Source of the DNA: Micavibrio sp.
GTDB taxonomy: Bacteria > Pseudomonadota > Alphaproteobacteria > Micavibrionales > UBA9664
Reading direction: 5' to 3'
Length of the DNA stretch: 64,000 nucleotides
Assembly (NCBI GenBank): GCA_002699085.1
Contig: PAAR01000016.1
Coordinates: forward strand, 62,001-126,000
Shown: positions 54,421 through 62,953 of the stretch, piece by piece
How positions within the stretch are numbered: position 1 is the first letter of the stretch
Layout of the letters: every line of letters begins with the position of its first letter
Program-made: the position numbers and the translations under genes
Notes under the pieces: model-generated
What the model was told of the DNA's origin: nothing
Databases searched by the model: none
Seen by the model: the letters and a program-made list of their open reading frames with translations, nothing else

Positions 54421-55230
54421 ATGACAAAAATAATTCATATATCCGACTTACATTTTGGTACGACTAAAGACATGACCATCAAATTGCTGCAGCAAAAAAT
54501 AAAGGAAATGCAGCCTGATTTAGTGGTGATTAGTGGTGATTTCACACAAGTATCTTCTAAGGATGAGTTCCGCATTGCGCAGCAATTCTTACAAGATATA
54601 GGCGTACCATTTTTTGCGGTTCCAGGTAATCACGATGTGCCACCTTATAACTTATATAAGAGATTTTTTGAGCCTTATAAACGCTATAAGCACTATATTA
54701 GTGAGATACTTAACCCGACCTTGGAGACAGAAGATTTTGCACTAGCGGGCATAAATTCTGCACGAAAATTTTTGTTACATTGGAATTGGGCTAATGGTGC
54801 CATCAATGCAAAACAACGAGAAAAAGTCAAAGAGTTCTATCAAAATACCTCACGCCATAAATGGCGCATTTGTATTTTCCATCACCCTATTCATAAAGTC
54901 GATGAGATGCCAATAGATGTTGCAGTCTTTGGCAAAGATGAGACTCTGCGTTTAATGCACGAAATGAAGGTTGATTTGGTTCTGACAGGTCATGTCCATC
55001 ATGCCTCTATAAATATGCGTGGTGATAACCATCATCAAACAGTCTATTTGAGTGCTTCGACTGCTTTGTCTTCACGGACGCGGGGCCAACAAAATGGCTT
55101 TAACGAAATTATATTGAATGATGAGGATATTCAAATCAAATGCCATGCTCTATGCAGCGATACTTTTGAAGAGCTCAGTAGCTATACTCATAAGCGCCAA
55201 AAAGCACAGACCGCTAAGGACTGTGCTTAA
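54421..55230 (+). CDS. Calcineurin-like metallophosphoesterase
   Basis: A 269-aa metallophosphoesterase of the calcineurin superfamily. The five metal-binding motifs are visible: ISDLHFG (near residue 6), VISGDFTQ, VPGNHDVP, IFHHPIH and GHVHHA. It could hydrolyse cyclic nucleotides, phospholipid heads or nucleotides. The start (ATGACAAAA) follows the DAGK stop by one base, so the two enzymes probably act in one lipid-related path; this is inference. Confidence 0.88.
   Translation: MTKIIHISDLHFGTTKDMTIKLLQQKIKEMQPDLVVISGDFTQVSSKDEFRIAQQFLQDIGVPFFAVPGNHDVPPYNLYKRFFEPYKRYKHYISEILNPTLETEDFALAGINSARKFLLHWNWANGAINAKQREKVKEFYQNTSRHKWRICIFHHPIHKVDEMPIDVAVFGKDETLRLMHEMKVDLVLTGHVHHASINMRGDNHHQTVYLSASTALSSRTRGQQNGFNEIILNDEDIQIKCHALCSDTFEELSSYTHKRQKAQTAKDCA
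55202..55228 (+). terminator. Possible terminator hairpin at the end of the phosphoesterase gene
   Basis: AAGCACAG, 11-base loop, CTGTGCTT overlapping the stop codon and followed by AATAGGTTTTAT. The stem is 8 bp and the T-run is short and delayed, so the call is weak. Confidence 0.3.
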
Positions 55231-55265
55231 TAGGTTTTATAACAATATTTTAATCAGATACATGT

Positions 55266-55688
55266 TTATTGTGGTGTAGGGGTATTGAGAGCGCTGAGCG
55301 CACGTGCATAACCACTACAGTCAATAGCATCGAAATTATCTGGTGTTTTGAAGTGTGCTACAAGACGTTCTTCAACTTCTTTTGCTGTAAGTACAGAAAG
55401 CGTTCCCGGAAAGACGTTGAAAAAAGCGTTTTGTTGATTGGGCGAAGTAGAGCGTGCCTCTTCAGTTGTAACTGAGGCCATGAAATCTGGACTAACCAAC
55501 CCTAAAAAGCTAGCTTCTGAAATCTCTTTACCTGCTTCTTCTGTAGATAGACAATAAGCAATAGCTTCTTCAAGTGTAGCGTTGTTATCTGGGTTCTTTG
55601 TTTCAAGATTAGTTTCGGCATTTGCAGCCGATGCAGCCATAAGCGCAAGCAAAGAGATAGCTGTAGAATTAAGTGATAGTTTAAGCAT
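55266..55688 (-). CDS. Secreted protein of unknown function
   Basis: A 140-aa protein with a signal peptide (MLKLSLNSTAISLLALMAASAANA) and an acidic mature part with two Cys (AIAYCLST; FDAIDCSG). AAAGGA precedes the ATG on the minus strand. No repeats and no family recognised. It converges with the metallophosphoesterase gene. Confidence 0.65.
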   Translation of the reverse strand: MLKLSLNSTAISLLALMAASAANAETNLETKNPDNNATLEEAIAYCLSTEEAGKEISEASFLGLVSPDFMASVTTEEARSTSPNQQNAFFNVFPGTLSVLTAKEVEERLVAHFKTPDNFDAIDCSGYARALSALNTPTPQ

Positions 55689-55814
55689 GATAAAAAATCC
55701 TTTTTAAATAAAATAATTTATAAGTGAACATACTTTAGTTATGTAAAATTGTCAAGCTTTTTCTTTTATAATTAAATTAAGGATATTTTCTAGCGTCTTA
55801 GAAAGTGCAAGTAG

Positions 55815-56006
55815 CTAGGGGTTGCGTTTAGTAATAATATAAACAGCATGAATAATGCCAGGTACATAGCCTAAAAGGGTCAATAGTACATTTATCCAAA
55901 ACTGCTTAGTGATACCTTCTTGCATGGCAACGCCAATAGGTGGCAATACAATTGAAAGTAGAATGCGCCAAAAGTCTTTTTTATCTTCTGTTGTTGTGAC
56001 GGTCAT
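55815..56006 (-). CDS. Pmp3/YqaE family small membrane protein
   Basis: A 63-aa protein with two membrane helices (FWRILLSIVLPPIGVAMQEG; FWINVLLTLLGYVPGIIHAVYII) and the family phrase LPPIGV. UPF0057/Pmp3 proteins are linked to membrane potential and salt stress. It is preceded by the CsbD gene on the same strand, 61 bases upstream, with a hairpin in between. Confidence 0.9.
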   Translation of the reverse strand: MTVTTTEDKKDFWRILLSIVLPPIGVAMQEGITKQFWINVLLTLLGYVPGIIHAVYIITKRNP

Positions 56007-56027
56007 ATATTTTTCTCCAATATGAAA

Positions 56028-56053
56028 GCTGCCAGCTTTTTATAGCTAGCAGC
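56028..56053. terminator. Hairpin between csbD and the Pmp3 gene
   Basis: GCTGCCAGCT, 6-base loop, AGCTAGCAGC: a 10-bp stem with one wobble. T-rich sequence follows on the + strand and a short TTTCAT on the minus strand. It may partly terminate csbD transcription, so that the Pmp3 gene is read less. Confidence 0.35.
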
Positions 56054-56067
56054 GGTTTTTTCTATTT

Positions 56068-56271
56068 TTAAGCAGCGTGAGATTTTTCAAATTCTGCCAC
56101 TTGTTTTTCAGCTTCATCTTTAGCGATGCCATATTCTTCTTGGATCGCACCGACAAGTTTTTTTCGGTTGCCTTCTGTACGAGCAATATTATCGTTGGTT
56201 AATTTACCCCAACGTTTTTGGATGTCGCCTTGTAGCTGTTTAAAGTTACCTTTTAAAATATCAGTATTCAT
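56068..56271 (-). CDS. CsbD family stress-response protein
   Basis: A 67-aa protein matching CsbD: MNTDILKGNFKQLQGDIQKRWGKLTNDNI, then EGNRKKLVGAIQEEYG. The ATG at 56271 has an AAAGGAG site 7 bases upstream, so the longer track start at 56376 is not used. CsbD-like proteins are small, hydrophilic and strongly induced by stress; their molecular role is unclear. Confidence 0.9.
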   Translation of the reverse strand: MNTDILKGNFKQLQGDIQKRWGKLTNDNIARTEGNRKKLVGAIQEEYGIAKDEAEKQVAEFEKSHAA

Positions 56272-56391
56272 AATGAACTCCTTTCTGATATGTGCCTGAC
56301 TAACGTAACTGTTCTTATGAAGTTCCATATTATTTATGGAACTAAAGATGGGTTGGTTTGTTGTTAAAGCAAACACAGAAAGGTTTTTATT

Positions 56392-56997
56392 ATGATTAAA
56401 TATTTAACATTATCAGTGGCAACAGTTGCATTACTTGCAGCAGCCCCAGCCGTTCAAGCTGAAACGGTAACAACGATTAAAACACAAACTCAAACAAACA
56501 CAAATACGATTGCACCAGTACCAGATGCTATTGTAACAACGAAGACGCATGAAGTAACAAAGACTATGCCAAATACAAATAAGGTAAACTTTGATGTCTT
56601 TGACGTGAATGGTGATGGTTCATTTTCAATGGCTGAAGTAGGAGAACGCCTATTCCATAGCTTTGATTTAGATAAAAATGGCAGCATTGATAATATTGAG
56701 TGGGATCAACGCTCGTTAATGACAATTGTGCCATCTGAAAGAGAAACATTTAAATTTGTTGATTATGATGGCGATGGCTTAACAGACAATACAACATATA
56801 CGTATGAGACTTTTTACAAGGCATCTGACTTGATTAAGTTCGATCAAAATGAAGATGGCTTGTCGCCGAAAGAGTTTATTGGCGTTGGATACCAAAAGCT
56901 GGATTTAGATGACAATAATTTGATTTCTTTGGATGAGTGGAAATCAGCATATCTCGAAAGTCGTCCGAAACACAACACGGAAGAAAATTATAATTAA
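56392..56997 (+). CDS. Secreted EF-hand calcium-binding protein
   Basis: A 201-aa protein with a signal peptide (MIKYLTLSVATVALLAAAPAVQA), a Thr-rich linker (KTQTQTNTNTI) and four EF-hand-like loops: DVNGDGSFSMAE, DLDKNGSIDNIE, DYDGDGLTDNTT (less regular) and DQNEDGLSPKE with a final DLDDNNLISLDE. Loops 1, 2 and the last look able to bind Ca2+. It is probably a periplasmic or surface calcium sensor. The gene is divergent from csbD. Confidence 0.85.
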   Translation: MIKYLTLSVATVALLAAAPAVQAETVTTIKTQTQTNTNTIAPVPDAIVTTKTHEVTKTMPNTNKVNFDVFDVNGDGSFSMAEVGERLFHSFDLDKNGSIDNIEWDQRSLMTIVPSERETFKFVDYDGDGLTDNTTYTYETFYKASDLIKFDQNEDGLSPKEFIGVGYQKLDLDDNNLISLDEWKSAYLESRPKHNTEENYN

Positions 56998-57019
56998 TTT
57001 TTAGAAGGAAGGTGATGAA

Positions 57020-57259
57020 ATGGCCATCAAAATAGCTTTTTTAGCGTTTTCATTTGTGGCACTTATGCTTACTGCTGGTTGTGGTGATACTCAAGGTGAA
57101 CGCACTCTTAGTGGTGCAGGTATTGGTGCCGGTGTAGGTGCTGTTGGCGGTGCCTTAGTCGGTGGCAGTGCTACTACAGGGGCTGCCGTTGGTGCAGCGG
57201 TTGGTGGTGCTACAGGCGCTATGACCGATAAAGAGGATATCAATTTTGATGATGATTAA
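57020..57259 (+). CDS. Glycine-zipper lipoprotein
   Basis: A 79-aa protein with a lipobox (LMLTAGC) and a Gly/Ala-rich zipper (GAGIGAGVGAVGGALVGGSA, then AVGAAVGGATGA), ending in acidic residues. Such proteins (YMGG/Gly-zip type) insert in the outer membrane. AGAAGGAAGGTG precedes the ATG. It follows the EF-hand gene by 22 bases, so they may be co-transcribed. Confidence 0.82.
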   Translation: MAIKIAFLAFSFVALMLTAGCGDTQGERTLSGAGIGAGVGAVGGALVGGSATTGAAVGAAVGGATGAMTDKEDINFDDD

Positions 57260-57285
57260 TTTATCGGCTTAAAATAATAAATTAA

Positions 57286-57316
57286 AAAAAGCCCTATCAT
57301 TTTGATGGGGCTTTTT
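57286..57316. terminator. Bidirectional rho-independent terminator
   Basis: AAAAAGCCCTATCA, 3-base loop, TGATGGGGCTTTTT: a 14-bp stem with one wobble, A-rich on one side and T-rich on the other. It serves both the glycine-zipper gene (+) and the RND gene (-), overlapping the RND stop codon. Confidence 0.85.
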
Positions 57317-59471
57317 GTTGCGCTAATTTTTTCTTTATATCTATTTTTAATTCGTTCCAATTGATCGTTGCTATATAAGGTACAATAATTAGTGTTGCAA
57401 TCATCGCAAGACCCGCACCAAAAACAATTTCTAGGCCAAAACGTTGGCTTGGTGGAAAGTCAGAGAAGGCAAAGACAGAGAACCCAATCATAATAGTGAC
57501 AGCTGAGGTCAGGGCTGGCCAGCTTTGCTCATTAAGTCCTGCTTTCCATGATTTCCACTTATTCATACGAAGGCCTCTATCTTTGGCATAGCGTTTGGCA
57601 GCAATGGTTAAGTGAATCATTTCATCGACCGCCATACCAAGACATATATTGATGGCAGGAGAAGATATAATATCAATCGGGACACCGAACATACCAAGCG
57701 TACCGATGACGATCGCACTGACTACGATAATAGCCGCTGTGATGGCGGCTGTGGCAGGCCAGGAACGCGATAGATAAAAACTGATGAACATGAATAGGGT
57801 AATCAGTGTGAGCATGCCTGTGAGCATGCTTTTTGCTACAGAGGCAGATAATTCACCTTGTAAATAATAGGTGCCACCGATTTGTTTGAGTTCGAAACCG
57901 TTCTTTTCAGGGATAGTTTTGATTTCTTCTACAACAGAAAGGCGGTCCTTTTCTCGACCATTTTCACGCATACGCAGAAAGAATAATGCCTCGGTGCGAT
58001 CTTCATTAATAAAACTTCGGCCAATATGGTTGAATAAATCGCCAGAGAGAATGTTGACCAATGTTTTGAAAGGTAACAATTTCCCAAGCCAATGCTCATC
58101 ACCCTCAGCCAATATCACGGGCAAAGAAATAGCGGAGCCAACATCTGGGTGTTTAGCAAAAGCTTTTTGTAAATCCCACATCATGTCGTAGGATTCTTGA
58201 GTATCTAAGCGTTGCCCATTACGGCGCTTTACAACGACGAGCAAAGGATTGCTGCCGCCGTTTTCATCAACATAGTAAAGCCCTTGATATAGCTCAGAGT
58301 TTTTTTCGAAATATGTCAGTAGAGAAGGGTCTGTTTTAAGTTGTAAAATGCCGACAGCACCGAAAAGGACAGCTACTACAAGCATCGTTTTTGTTATCTT
58401 AGAGGCTAGTATTTTTGATACTGGGAATTGCTTAGCAATTTTAAAACTTAATTTGCTAGGGTTTAATTTAGAAAAGCGTAAGAAAGCGGGAAAAACAAAA
58501 TAGGCACAAATAATGGCGCAAAAGGTACCAATGCTGCCACCTATGCCTAATTGATTGAGCGGTTTTGCCTCAACAAAAATAAGGCTACCGAATCCTAAAA
58601 GTGTGGTGACCATTGCCCAGAAAGAGCCTGGTAAGGTGCGAGATAATGCGCTGCTAAGTGTGGCTTCTTTCTTATTCTTATTATTCGAGGCATGCCGCCA
58701 GTTGGACACAATAAAAATGATATGAGATTGTGTTAAAACAAAGACAATTGTTGCGAGATTGGCTGTAAGCAGGCCAATAGGTATGCCCATCATTTGCTGA
58801 ATAATCAGGGCTAACATAGAGGCTGTTGCACAAGCAATTGCAGCCCCTATAACCACTAAGAAAGAGCGGTAAATAAGGAACAAAACCATTGCACAAAGTA
58901 CCACAGCACTTAGTGTAAAGACTTTCATATCTTGCGTAAGATTTTGTCGTATTTGTTCGACAATATAAGGCAGTCCAGAGATGCTAATATTGAAATTATC
59001 GCTCTGTAGGTCTTTGGTGTAGTGCTCAATATTCTTAATGAGACGGGTATAGTTTTCGGTTTTGACAAAAACGACAATTGAGGATGATTTTTGTTTCTCT
59101 CCGATTAGAAGTCTCTTCCATAAAGGGTTATTTAGGGCTTCCTCAATATTTTTAGGGCCATGAGTAATGCTATTAACACTATCTACATCTGGTAATTCTT
59201 CTATTTGTGTGCTGAGCGTTTCAATTTTGGAGACGTAATTTTGCGCTTGGATATTTGGTGCAGCAATATTAAGGATAACTTGTTGAGCAAAAGGGAATTC
59301 TTGTTGTATCTGCTGATCTTTTTTAAAAATCTCACTGTCAGATGAAAAGAAGAAGTCAGGTGTAATTTTGGGGGAGAGATCTACAAAGTGGAGAAATACC
59401 CATAAAGTCGTTAAGACAAAAATGGGACTGATAAGCATCAAAACTTTATTAATGATATTTGTATGCTTCAT
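57297..59471 (-). CDS. RND superfamily exporter (MMPL type)
   Basis: A 724-aa inner-membrane protein with about twelve helices in two halves, each with a large periplasmic loop (one N-terminal, one around residues 390-540), the RND/MMPL plan. Family marks include GIPIGLLTANLATIVFVLTQSH and GVPIDIISSPAINICLGMAVDEMIHLT, where acidic residues in helix 10 (DE) fit proton coupling. Substrates of this class are lipids or hydrophobic molecules. It is last in a minus-strand cluster with several tiny membrane proteins. No adaptor gene is adjacent, as is usual for MMPL. Confidence 0.87.
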   Translation of the reverse strand: MKHTNIINKVLMLISPIFVLTTLWVFLHFVDLSPKITPDFFFSSDSEIFKKDQQIQQEFPFAQQVILNIAAPNIQAQNYVSKIETLSTQIEELPDVDSVNSITHGPKNIEEALNNPLWKRLLIGEKQKSSSIVVFVKTENYTRLIKNIEHYTKDLQSDNFNISISGLPYIVEQIRQNLTQDMKVFTLSAVVLCAMVLFLIYRSFLVVIGAAIACATASMLALIIQQMMGIPIGLLTANLATIVFVLTQSHIIFIVSNWRHASNNKNKKEATLSSALSRTLPGSFWAMVTTLLGFGSLIFVEAKPLNQLGIGGSIGTFCAIICAYFVFPAFLRFSKLNPSKLSFKIAKQFPVSKILASKITKTMLVVAVLFGAVGILQLKTDPSLLTYFEKNSELYQGLYYVDENGGSNPLLVVVKRRNGQRLDTQESYDMMWDLQKAFAKHPDVGSAISLPVILAEGDEHWLGKLLPFKTLVNILSGDLFNHIGRSFINEDRTEALFFLRMRENGREKDRLSVVEEIKTIPEKNGFELKQIGGTYYLQGELSASVAKSMLTGMLTLITLFMFISFYLSRSWPATAAITAAIIVVSAIVIGTLGMFGVPIDIISSPAINICLGMAVDEMIHLTIAAKRYAKDRGLRMNKWKSWKAGLNEQSWPALTSAVTIMIGFSVFAFSDFPPSQRFGLEIVFGAGLAMIATLIIVPYIATINWNELKIDIKKKLAQQKAPSK

Positions 59472-59520
59472 AAATGCCTTTCGATCATAAAGAAAGAGCC
59501 TTTAATAAGGCTCTAACTTT

Positions 59521-59592
59521 CTAAAATAAGAAATAGATTAGAATGATTACAGGGATAGGAATACCTAGAGCCCATAATAAAATACCGCGCAT
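59521..59592 (-). CDS. 23-aa hydrophobic peptide (missed by ORF track)
   Basis: The minus strand encodes MRGILLWALGIPIPVIILIYFLF, almost entirely hydrophobic, with a very strong AGGAGG site 6 bases before the ATG. It lies between the 59-aa protein gene and the RND gene, 10 bases after the former. Small one-helix peptides with such a sequence are known as conserved hypothetical proteins in other bacteria. It may be a membrane protein subunit or regulator. Confidence 0.7.
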   Translation of the reverse strand: MRGILLWALGIPIPVIILIYFLF

Positions 59593-59601
59593 AATATCCT
59601 C

Positions 59602-59781
59602 CTATCTTGCATCTGTGTGATCGTCGATTTCATCACCGATTTCTTGTGATGTTTCACTGATGCCATCACTGATTTTTTCAATCGGTGATCTATTTTCTCG
59701 ATGATACTGCATAGCAATCACAATAAAGATACCGATCAGAACAACGGCAATAATCGTTAGTAAACCTTTTGAACTATTCAT
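59602..59781 (-). CDS. Small single-pass membrane protein
   Basis: A 59-aa protein from the ATG at 59781 (AAAAGGAG upstream); the track start 59841 lies inside the preceding gene. One membrane helix (LLTIIAVVLIGIFIVIAMQY) and an acidic C-terminus (ISDGISETSQEIGDEIDDHTD). Part of the minus-strand stress cluster. No function known. Confidence 0.7.
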   Translation of the reverse strand: MNSSKGLLTIIAVVLIGIFIVIAMQYHRENRSPIEKISDGISETSQEIGDEIDDHTDAR

Positions 59782-59794
59782 GAGTATTCTCCTT

Positions 59795-60238
59795 TTATAA
59801 TAGTTTTTCACCCGCCATATAACCAGCAACCGCAGCCGCAATAACTGATGTGGTCGGATGCTCTTCTATGGGCTGTTTTAACGCATCTAAATTGTCATTT
59901 ACTAAATCTAATGCGTCATGCATTTTGTTGGCGATTTCATGCTTAATGCGTTTATATTTGTAGGCTTTATATAGTTTTATAATAGCAATAATAAGCCCGC
60001 ATATTGCAGATAGGCCAAGCATCACTGCTGATGTTAAAAGAAGTGCTATCGGCAAACTATAGAGTGTTTCAAGCCATAAAAAAGTACCCGCTAACATCGC
60101 GGCCAGAGCGAGAATGAGCAGCACAATCATGGTATATTTCAACCATGATGATGCTTTCATTTTATTATCGGTATGCAGGGCACTGCCGTATAATTCTTTA
60201 AGAATTGTTGCTTCCAGCACGCTTAAAATTGATCCCAT
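59795..60238 (-). CDS. Phage-holin-family-like membrane protein (DUF1469-like)
   Basis: A 147-aa protein with two membrane helices (YTMIVLLILALAAMLAGTFLW; IALLLTSAVMLGLSAICGLIIAI) and charged, helical ends. Its last part (TTSVIAAAVAGYMAGEKL) resembles the end of DUF883-type proteins. It follows the DUF883 gene by two bases, a common pairing (YqjD/YqjE-like) linked to the membrane and ribosomes in stress. It is not a phage lysis gene here. Confidence 0.7.
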   Translation of the reverse strand: MGSILSVLEATILKELYGSALHTDNKMKASSWLKYTMIVLLILALAAMLAGTFLWLETLYSLPIALLLTSAVMLGLSAICGLIIAIIKLYKAYKYKRIKHEIANKMHDALDLVNDNLDALKQPIEEHPTTSVIAAAVAGYMAGEKLL

Positions 60239-60240
60239 GA

Positions 60241-60522
60241 TTAGCGACGACCCAATAATATACTTGTAAGAACGCCCGCAGCAAATGCGATTGCAACAGA
60301 TTGTGCTGGTTTTGCTTTAACTTGCTTTTCAAGGTTTTTAAGCTGGCTTTTACCCATATCTTGAAGGTGGTCAGCTTGTTCGCTTACGACTTCTTTAAGA
60401 TGGCTCGCTTGTGTCGCACCATCTTTTTTTACGTGCTCAGCGAGTTTTATGGTGTCTTTCTTTAATGACGTAAGATCTTTCTTAATATCGTCTAATTCCG
60501 AATATTGTTTTACTTTAGGCAT
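60241..60522 (-). CDS. DUF883 (YqjD/ElaB-like) membrane-anchored protein
   Basis: A 93-aa protein with a long charged coiled coil (DDIKKDLTSLKKDTIKLAEHVKKDG) and a C-terminal membrane helix ending in AGVLTSILLGRR, which is the DUF883 pattern. YqjD-like proteins anchor ribosomes to the membrane in stationary phase in E. coli. AAAGGAG precedes the ATG. Confidence 0.88.
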   Translation of the reverse strand: MPKVKQYSELDDIKKDLTSLKKDTIKLAEHVKKDGATQASHLKEVVSEQADHLQDMGKSQLKNLEKQVKAKPAQSVAIAFAAGVLTSILLGRR

Positions 60523-60586
60523 ATAAATCTCCTTTTTATTTGTTTATATGTCTAAGTAACGAGTAATAGATGAGGTTAGTTCCTTA

Positions 60587-62404
60587 TTATTTCGATCCCT
60601 CTTCTTCTTTTTCTTTTTCAAAAAGTAAAACAATGTCGTCTTCTTTGGGGGTGATGCGGCTTTCTGGATCATGGCTATAAAAACTTAGTACGCCTGATTT
60701 GGAAATAATACCTATTAGCATACGATCATCTGACTCTTGTGGGATAATAAGCTCATCTTCTTTCTCACGTTTACCAACACGAGTTGTGCGGAAGCGCCAA
60801 CCTTCTTCAAAACGTGACCAGAGGCTATAGAGTGTCGTCTTGTTTGTTAAAAACGGTAAGCCTTGAACAGTATGAGAAATTTTACGTCGTTCTGGCATGT
60901 CTGAATCATCAGGGCTGATGCGGAAGACTCGTTCCATCCCAAACTCATAACCGAATTTTTCACAGACGAGAGCGTTATAGGCAGGGTTTGGTGTGAAAGC
61001 GAGAACAATATTATATTTATTAAACTCAAGTGTTAGTTCTGTTTCTTCAGACAGAAGTTCGCCATAAAAAACTGGGATATCGGCTAAGCGTGCTTTGCCA
61101 AGTGCAGTCCAATTGTTATCAACCAACATAACGGGCACGTTTCGTGATTTAAGTATTTCGGCAAGTTGAATAGACCAAGGATAAGCGCCAGCGATAATGA
61201 CGCCGTTGGTCTCACTGGTGGTAAGTTGAAGATTTTTTGCTAATGGCTTAATCATTAAAGAATGCAGCACCACTGAAATCACAACAACAGCGAAGGCGAT
61301 AGGAAGGATTTTAGCGCCATCAATAAAACCCGCGTCACTTAATAAGGGTCCTACAACACCAGCCATTGCAGCACAGACAACCCCCCTTGGTGCAATCAAG
61401 CCTGTCAGGACAATTTCATTACGTGTCATCTGTGTCCCTATAGAGCATATCAAGATGGTGATAGGACGAATAATAAAAAGCAACATGACAATGAATAAGA
61501 TGCTGCGCCAATCTAATTGCAATAAAACACTCACATCAAGATCGGCTGTTAGCAAAATGAATACGCCAGAGACAAGCAAAATGGTTATATTTTCCTTAAA
61601 GCGTTTAATGTCTTCAAGGCTGGCAGTATGAATATTGGTCAAAGTAACGCCTAAAATTGTTACGGCAATAAGCCCTGATTCATGTAGAAATTGATTACAG
61701 CTAAAAAACACTGTGAGTACTGTGGAAAATAAAAAGGGTGTTTTTAGATATTCAGGCATGTAGCCACGATCAAAAATACGCTTGATAAGATGCGCTAATA
61801 GGAAGCTGGCAACAACAATAATGCCCAGTGTTAAACCATTTTGCCAAAAAAAGTTAGTAATAGAATGGCCATGATCGCCAGCGACAAAAAATTCATAAGC
61901 AAGAATAGCAAAAATAACACCCAATGGGTCATTCACAATGCCTTCCCATTTTAAGATACTGCCAACACGTGAATTAAGACGCGCCTGTCTAAGCATCGGC
62001 ATAATAACGGTTGGACCAGTCACGACTAAGATACCGCCAATTGTTACAGCAACTGCCCATTCAAGACCTGCAACATAATGTGCAGCGCATGAAATTAAAA
62101 ACCACCCAATGGGTGCACCGAAGACAGTAACGTGGCGCACGGCATTGCTTGTTTCACGTAGATCTTTGAAATGAAGCTGTAAACTGCCTTCAAATAAGAT
62201 GATGGCGACGGCTGCAGCAATTGCTGGTTTTAAGAGGTCCCCCATCAAGATATCAGGTTGCACAATCCCTGTTACAGGGCCCAATAGAAAGCCTACACCT
62301 AGTAGGAAAATAATGGATGGAATATGGAGTTTCCACGCAGACCATTGTGCCACAATACTGGCAATAGCAATAATCATGATTTGAATGGAAAGAAAATCAC
62401 CCAT
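60587..62404 (-). CDS. CPA1-type cation:proton antiporter with RCK-like domain
   Basis: A 605-aa protein with about twelve membrane helices (residues 1-390) of the NhaP/CvrA type; GPTVIMPMLRQARLN and NDPLGVIFAILAYEF (ND in the ion-binding site) are typical. A cytoplasmic NAD-binding RCK-like domain follows (GVIIAGAYPWSIQLAEILKSR; MLVDNNW), then a short C-terminal domain ending in an acidic tail. It would exchange Na+ or K+ for H+ under salt or pH stress, which fits its neighbours. It is divergent from the BOF protein gene. Confidence 0.88.
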   Translation of the reverse strand: MGDFLSIQIMIIAIASIVAQWSAWKLHIPSIIFLLGVGFLLGPVTGIVQPDILMGDLLKPAIAAAVAIILFEGSLQLHFKDLRETSNAVRHVTVFGAPIGWFLISCAAHYVAGLEWAVAVTIGGILVVTGPTVIMPMLRQARLNSRVGSILKWEGIVNDPLGVIFAILAYEFFVAGDHGHSITNFFWQNGLTLGIIVVASFLLAHLIKRIFDRGYMPEYLKTPFLFSTVLTVFFSCNQFLHESGLIAVTILGVTLTNIHTASLEDIKRFKENITILLVSGVFILLTADLDVSVLLQLDWRSILFIVMLLFIIRPITILICSIGTQMTRNEIVLTGLIAPRGVVCAAMAGVVGPLLSDAGFIDGAKILPIAFAVVVISVVLHSLMIKPLAKNLQLTTSETNGVIIAGAYPWSIQLAEILKSRNVPVMLVDNNWTALGKARLADIPVFYGELLSEETELTLEFNKYNIVLAFTPNPAYNALVCEKFGYEFGMERVFRISPDDSDMPERRKISHTVQGLPFLTNKTTLYSLWSRFEEGWRFRTTRVGKREKEDELIIPQESDDRMLIGIISKSGVLSFYSHDPESRITPKEDDIVLLFEKEKEEEGSK

Positions 62405-62547
62405 AAATTTTATCCTTATTGTTTCTAGGTCAAAATAGCATAATTGCGACAGAAGAACAGTAAGCTATTTATAAAGCATACATTGACCATTATAAAAAAG
62501 CGTCTATATCGACCTTTTACAGTTAAATATTAGGAAAGGTTAAACCC

Positions 62548-62919
62548 ATGTCTAAAAAATTCATTTTACCCGCCTTGGTCGCAGTGTTTTCAACGTTAGT
62601 ACTCGTTAGTGCAGCCAACGCCCAATATACGGGGCCACAAGGTGAGGCAGTTATCACAACTGTTGGTGCTATTCTCGAAAAGCCACAGGACGATCAGGCC
62701 GTAACATTGCGTGGTTATCTTGTTCAAAAATTAGACCAAGATGACAAATATATATTCTCAGATACGACCGGCAAAATTTCAGTTGAAATTGATGAAGACG
62801 ATTTTAAAGGTCAGGCCGTTAATGAAAAAACACATGTTCAGCTTTCTGGTGAGGTCGATAAAGATCTTATTGGTGACCCAGAGGTCGATGTCGAGCATGT
62901 GACTATTATCACAGAATAA
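62548..62919 (+). CDS. YgiW/YdeI (BOF) family periplasmic stress protein
   Basis: A 123-aa protein with a signal peptide ending ANA-Q and a BOF (bacterial OB-fold) domain: VGAILEKPQDDQAVTLRGYLVQ, then YIFSDTTGKISVEIDEDDF and VQLSGEVDKD. This family helps bacteria tolerate oxidative, antibiotic and osmotic stress. AGGAAAGG precedes the ATG. A hairpin follows its stop. Confidence 0.9.
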   Translation: MSKKFILPALVAVFSTLVLVSAANAQYTGPQGEAVITTVGAILEKPQDDQAVTLRGYLVQKLDQDDKYIFSDTTGKISVEIDEDDFKGQAVNEKTHVQLSGEVDKDLIGDPEVDVEHVTIITE

Positions 62920-62924
62920 GGTAT

Positions 62925-62953
62925 AAAAGGGGAATGATAAGGATTCCCCTTTT
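62925..62953 (+). terminator. Terminator-like hairpin overlapping the CHAP gene start
   Basis: AAAAGGGGAAT, 7-base loop, ATTCCCCTTTT then TT. It looks like a terminator for the BOF gene, but its 5' arm also contains the AAGGGG site and the start codon (62934) of the next gene, so the same structure could hide that ribosome-binding site. Confidence 0.6.

Noticed and set aside
59795-60238. Phage holin for cell lysis
   Set aside because: It is in a stress cluster beside DUF883, far from any phage lysis gene; the family name is only historical.
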